Shown one piece after another: positions 60,912 through 64,000 of a DNA stretch of 64,000 bases. Below the pieces are notes generated by a model. It worked only from the letters and a program-made list of their open reading frames with translations, was not told where the DNA came from and searched no databases. Numbering within the stretch: the first letter of the stretch is position 1; every line of letters begins with the position of its first letter. This stretch comes from a candidate division WOR-3 bacterium (GTDB lineage: Bacteria; SDB-A): the NCBI GenBank assembly GCA_016934535.1, contig JAFGSQ010000056.1, positions 43,602 through 107,601 of the forward strand, read 5' to 3'. The position numbers and the translations under genes are program-made.

Positions 60912-62359
60912 ACTGGAGGAAATATCCATCCGTTATCGAACTGCACACGAAAATCTGGCTCGACAATCTTTCCGTCGAAAACGGATACAAAGTAAATTTT
61001 GACAATTTTCCCGAAAAAGAGTTGGAAAAAATCAGAGAAAGCCACTTTGACGGTTTGTGGCTTATGGGCATTTGGAAGAGAAGTACAGAGGCAAAAAAAA
61101 TGGCTCTGAACTGTAAAAATTTAATTTCGGCCGGAAAAAAACTGCTTGAGTCATTTGATCCCGAAAAAGATTTGGACGCTTCAGCGTATTCGATTTGTGA
61201 CTATGTCATTGATGAACGATTCGGAAGCACGGAAGGTTTTCTGAATTTCAGAAATAATATCGAACCAAAGAAAATAATTCTCGATTTTGTTCCTAATCAC
61301 ACTTCCCGGGACTGTGTTTGGCTGAGGGAAAAGCCTGAGATTTATATGGCTGCAGATGAATCACTTCTGATGGAGAACGCGGCTTTTATGATAGACGGAA
61401 GAGCCGTAGCGATGGGCAAAGACCCAAACTTTCCGGCTTGGAACGACACTGCTCAACTCGATTACTCGAAAAGTGTTACGAGAGAGACTATGATCGGAAC
61501 CCTGAAGAACATCTCAGGTCTTTGCGACGGTCTGAGATGCGACATGGCGATGCTTGTCACTAACGATGTTTTTTCAAAAACATGGAAAAAGAAGATCGAG
61601 ATTTCCGAGGAATTCTGGAGCAAGGCAATAAACGAAATCAAAAAAATTAAAAATGATTTTCTTTTTATAGCCGAAGTTTACTGGGGGATGGAATGGGACC
61701 TTCAGCAACAGGGTTTTGATTATACATACGATAAAACACTTTACGACAGGCTCAGATACGGAGAAAACTCTTCTGTTTACGGACATCTGCACGCGGAAAA
61801 GATTTATTATGAAAAACTTGTCAGATTTCTTGAAAATCACGACGAGGATCGATCTGCGGCTTTGTTTGAAAACAGAAGGCTCTATGCTGCGGCGATTTTG
61901 ACTTTTCTTCTTCCGGGCATGAGGCTTTTTTTTGACGGACAGTTTCAGGGGAGAAAGATAAAGTCTCCAATTCAATTCACAAGATGGCCAGAAGAAACAA
62001 TTGATACGGCAGTATCGGATTTTTACAAAAATTTATTGTCCCTTCTTTCAGACGACACTCTTCATTCGGGAAAATGGACGCTTCTTAACGCTTTTCTGCC
62101 GGATGAACCCGAATTTTCCGGAGTATTTTCTTTCATGTGGTCTCTTAAAGAGTGCGATGTAATTGCCGTTGTAAACAACACCCCCTTTCATAAAAATGGA
62201 TTCTCGAAGATTGAAAGGATTTATTCGTCGGGTAATACAATAACTTTCAAAGATGTTTTTACTGACAAAGTGTGGGACAGAGAAAAAGAGAGCATCCTTT
62301 CTTCGGGGCTTTATTTTGATCTGGAACCCTACGAATACAAGATTTACCGGATCAGCTGA
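60908..62359 (+). CDS. GH13 alpha-amylase-family protein
   Basis: The 483-residue (beta/alpha)8 glycosidase-like protein without a signal peptide, hence cytosolic. Conserved regions: I DFVPNHTS, II GLRCDMAML with the nucleophile Asp, III FIAEVYWG with the acid/base Glu, and IV FLENHDEDR with the third Asp. The N-terminal strand WLMGIWKRST and an inserted region before region I recall maltosyltransferase or sugar-phosphorylase subgroups, but specificity cannot be read off. All catalytic residues are present. It is coupled to topA (ATGA), a context with no obvious metabolic logic. Confidence 0.87.
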   Translation: MNWRKYPSVIELHTKIWLDNLSVENGYKVNFDNFPEKELEKIRESHFDGLWLMGIWKRSTEAKKMALNCKNLISAGKKLLESFDPEKDLDASAYSICDYVIDERFGSTEGFLNFRNNIEPKKIILDFVPNHTSRDCVWLREKPEIYMAADESLLMENAAFMIDGRAVAMGKDPNFPAWNDTAQLDYSKSVTRETMIGTLKNISGLCDGLRCDMAMLVTNDVFSKTWKKKIEISEEFWSKAINEIKKIKNDFLFIAEVYWGMEWDLQQQGFDYTYDKTLYDRLRYGENSSVYGHLHAEKIYYEKLVRFLENHDEDRSAALFENRRLYAAAILTFLLPGMRLFFDGQFQGRKIKSPIQFTRWPEETIDTAVSDFYKNLLSLLSDDTLHSGKWTLLNAFLPDEPEFSGVFSFMWSLKECDVIAVVNNTPFHKNGFSKIERIYSSGNTITFKDVFTDKVWDREKESILSSGLYFDLEPYEYKIYRIS

Positions 62360-62373
62360 AAAGAGGTGAAGCA

Positions 62374-63117
62374 GTGAAAAAAAATGAAAATAAAAAAGTT
62401 AAAAAGAAGATTTCTCCGCAAATAAAAAATAAATCAGTTTCTGCAAAACCAAAAACGGTAAAAAGTGAACCGGTTTTGAACGACAGAAAAATTCCCCCTA
62501 AAAAGGAAAGCGGAGTATCAGTTTTTAAAGACAGTATCCTGTATGCTTCCGGAGATTTGAATATTTCTTCGGTTAAAAACAACGAATTTTTTCTCGCCGC
62601 GCGCGCTAACGTCAAAATCACGGGAAAAAAAACATCTGTCGAAATAAAGGGCATAGTTAAAATAACACTGCCGCAAGGTGAGAATTTGGCTGAAAACGTT
62701 TTTTTCAACTGGCTGGACAGAGAAATCCAAAGAGACCACATATTCGAAGACAGAGAGAAGAAATGGCTGGGAAAATGGATAAAATCAATAGAGTCGTTCA
62801 ATAACCTCGATGATAAAAATATAAAAAAAATTCCGATTGACTGGGATTTCATAGCAAAGAAAAACGGATTCAGTGCTGAAACAACAGATTTTCTCAAATC
62901 GGTGCATTCGGCAGGCTGGGCAAAATCATACGAAAATCCGATTTCAATAAATTCAGTGAAAAGCAAAAAAGGCAAATACAAACCGGGTCATTACAAAACC
63001 GTCATTCAAAAAAACCCGCTCCCCATAATAGTCCCATTTTACAGATTTCTCGATGGAGAAGGAAAAAGGATATTCGACAACGAATGCATAAGGGATCTGA
63101 TTGTTGCTGAAAACTAA
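62374..63117 (+). CDS. Lysine-rich protein of unknown function
   Basis: The 247-residue product starts with GTG at 62374, preceded by AGAGGTGA. Residues 1-45 are a low-complexity Lys/Pro-rich tail, probably disordered. Residues 48-100 read as beta strands. Residues 100-190 are helical with WLDREIQRDHIFEDREKKW and IPIDWDFIAKKNGF. No recognised family, signal or membrane segment. The basic tail suggests nucleic-acid or membrane-surface contact (inference). It overlaps the following lipoprotein gene by 17 bp and lies in the topA operon. Confidence 0.65.
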   Translation: MKKNENKKVKKKISPQIKNKSVSAKPKTVKSEPVLNDRKIPPKKESGVSVFKDSILYASGDLNISSVKNNEFFLAARANVKITGKKTSVEIKGIVKITLPQGENLAENVFFNWLDREIQRDHIFEDREKKWLGKWIKSIESFNNLDDKNIKKIPIDWDFIAKKNGFSAETTDFLKSVHSAGWAKSYENPISINSVKSKKGKYKPGHYKTVIQKNPLPIIVPFYRFLDGEGKRIFDNECIRDLIVAEN

Positions 63118-63877
63118 ACCGGCTTTTCTTGTTTTATACATATTCGCTTTATCAGGCTGTTCTGTTCCGGGTCCAGTCGACCTCGGCATTGACAACGGAG
63201 AAGAAATTCCACTCTGCTTGGATGTCTGCTCAGACACTTTGAGAGTAATAATCATGAACAATTCGAGCCTTTTTCAAGCAGTCGCTTCGTCATTTTACGA
63301 TCAAAACTCGAGAGAAATAGATTCTTTTCTGAGCTTGACCGGAAGAATATATATTGTTGAGAAGGCCAACAGTTTTTTTGCACCTCCCGAAAGTTCGGCT
63401 ACTTATATTCTATACTCTCTTGCCGACGAAGAAGATTCATCGCAAGCTGGAGAATGCATAGATTTTTTTTGTGAAATTTTTTTGAGAAAATATTTGTTGA
63501 ACATAAATGCAAGCAGGTGCGTTTATTTTTCTCCCGGCAGAATTTTTTTCAGACCGGCACTTTCTTTTTCTTCTATGAGTAGCCTGCCTTATTTTATTCA
63601 CGCAGCATGCAGGTCGATCGAAAGGGAGAGAGGGAGTGTCTGGCCGAGACACAGAAAAGAATGGGACGAAAACATTCTCTTTATGTCGCGCATAAATAAA
63701 ATTTCTGTCGCCTCCTCGCGTTCCGAAGAAAGCATGCCTCAGTACATGAATGTAGTGAGTTATCCTTCTTTTGCTGGAGAAAGTCTCGCTTCTTCAATAC
63801 CTTCTGTCAGGCTCAGAGAAGACAGGATTATTGTCGTCCTTGGAAAGGACGCCGGAAAAGCCCTGGGTTTCAGATAA
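63101..63877 (+). CDS. Putative lipoprotein of unknown function
   Basis: The 258-residue product starts with TTG at 63101 (AGGGA 5 bp upstream). A lipoprotein signal ends at lipobox ALSGC (Cys20), so the protein should be membrane-anchored and face the periplasm. The mature part alternates strands and helices and contains six further cysteines or so. It also has a CLDVCSDTLRVIIMNNSS segment and a C-terminal LREDRIIVVLGKDAG. I do not recognise the family. It is the last gene of the plus-strand operon before tRNA-Gly. Confidence 0.68.
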   Translation: MLLKTKPAFLVLYIFALSGCSVPGPVDLGIDNGEEIPLCLDVCSDTLRVIIMNNSSLFQAVASSFYDQNSREIDSFLSLTGRIYIVEKANSFFAPPESSATYILYSLADEEDSSQAGECIDFFCEIFLRKYLLNINASRCVYFSPGRIFFRPALSFSSMSSLPYFIHAACRSIERERGSVWPRHRKEWDENILFMSRINKISVASSRSEESMPQYMNVVSYPSFAGESLASSIPSVRLREDRIIVVLGKDAGKALGFR

Positions 63878-63880
63878 AAC

Positions 63881-63908
63881 TTGACACGAAGAAAGCCTTT
63901 GATAAAAT
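63881..63908 (+). promoter_or_regulatory. Strong promoter of the tRNA-Gly gene
   Basis: Consensus TTGACA (63881-63886), a 16-bp spacer and extended -10 TGATAAAAT (hexamer 63903-63908). RNA would start near 63915, about five bases before the mature tRNA 5' end. Confidence 0.8.
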
Positions 63909-63919
63909 CAATTTTAAAC

Positions 63920-63992
63920 GCGGGAGTAGCTCAGTTGGTAGAGCGCCACCTTGCCAAGGTGGATGTCGCGGGTTCGAATCCCGTCTCCCGCT
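63920..63992 (+). tRNA. tRNA-Gly (anticodon GCC)
   Basis: A full cloverleaf of 73 nt. The acceptor arm GCGGGAG pairs with CTCCCGC, the D-arm contains AGCTCAGTTGGTAGAGC, and the anticodon stem CCACC/GGTGG frames a 7-nt loop with GCC at 63953-63955. The T-arm contains GGGTTCGAATCCC. The discriminator base is T at 63992 and CCA is not encoded, so it must be added by CCA-adding enzyme. It decodes GGC and GGU. Confidence 0.97.
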
Positions 63993-64000
63993 TTTATTTC

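Noticed and set aside
1-64000. CRISPR array, insertion sequence, prophage or integrative element
   Set aside because: No regularly spaced repeats, no transposase or integrase frame and no attachment-site duplication at the tRNA were seen; gene content is housekeeping throughout.

Overview
The window is a very gene-dense bacterial chromosome segment: about 55 protein genes and one tRNA, with no stretch of 300 bp without a gene. Convergent genes are 5-18 bp apart or overlap. The cell envelope looks Gram-negative: a KDO cytidylyltransferase (KdsB), lipoproteins, and two secreted proteins with C-terminal T9SS/FlgD-type sorting modules. Together with RNase HIII, a TTG/GTG-rich start-codon repertoire and paired PEP/pyruvate-binding proteins, this suggests an uncultured lineage of the FCB/WOR-3/Cloacimonadota/KSB1 type. 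The phylum is an inference from gene content; there is no rRNA or marker alignment here.

Layout. 1-2.3 kb: 3' end of an unknown gene with an in-frame amber codon, a bidirectional terminator, then a large sorted surface protein (-). 2.4-8.2 kb (+): sodium:solute symporter, UvrD-like helicase, RNase HIII (overlapping genes), then purA. 8.2-11.8 kb (-): lipoprotein, a divergent PRPP synthetase, an ANKH/MATE-like flippase, whose promoter shares its -35 box with a divergent glutaredoxin gene. 12-13.6 kb: histidine ammonia-lyase 1. 13.9-17.9 kb (-): overlapping DUF503, DUF2520, RsmC-like methyltransferase, BatA-like and Mth938-like genes. 18-26 kb: second sorted protein, DUF486 protein, a 1277-residue protein resembling soluble adenylyl cyclase (two cyclase domains, ATPase, TPRs), an ECF sigma/anti-sigma pair and two small membrane-protein genes. 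26-32.8 kb (-): two overlapping PEP/pyruvate-binding-domain proteins of unknown function, one with receiver-like domains, and glutamate dehydrogenase. 32.9-34 kb (+): GNAT and HAD genes.

34.0-54.7 kb is one minus-strand run of 18 genes with a largest internal gap of 71 bp: cmk, plsC, ispH, rpsA, kdsB, pyrG, EcfT-like, truA, purB, acyl-CoA dehydrogenase, ptb-like, fabH, radical SAM, RNase G, PepV-like, saccharopine-dehydrogenase-like, a kinase-RapZ fusion and a MurU-like nucleotidyltransferase. It mixes nucleotide, lipid, translation, RNA-decay and cell-wall-sugar functions. 54.7-58.2 kb: GYD protein and MBL hydrolase from overlapping divergent promoters, histidine ammonia-lyase 2 (with Ala-Cys-Gly in place of Ala-Ser-Gly), SPFH protein. 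58.3-64 kb (+): Smg/DUF494-like, topA, a GH13 amylase-like protein, two unknowns, then tRNA-Gly with its own strong promoter.

Regulatory reading. The recurring promoter is an extended -10 (TGATAnAAT). At five genes the -10 lies only 6-8 bp from the start codon with no Shine-Dalgarno, which predicts leaderless mRNAs. Most other genes have clear Shine-Dalgarno sequences, and these often point to GTG or TTG starts, including two 4-bp TTGA stop/start overlaps. The strongest candidate for an undescribed system is the PEP/pyruvate-binding pair at 26.1-31.4 kb. The kinase-RapZ/MurU-like pair and the soluble-cyclase-like protein come next.
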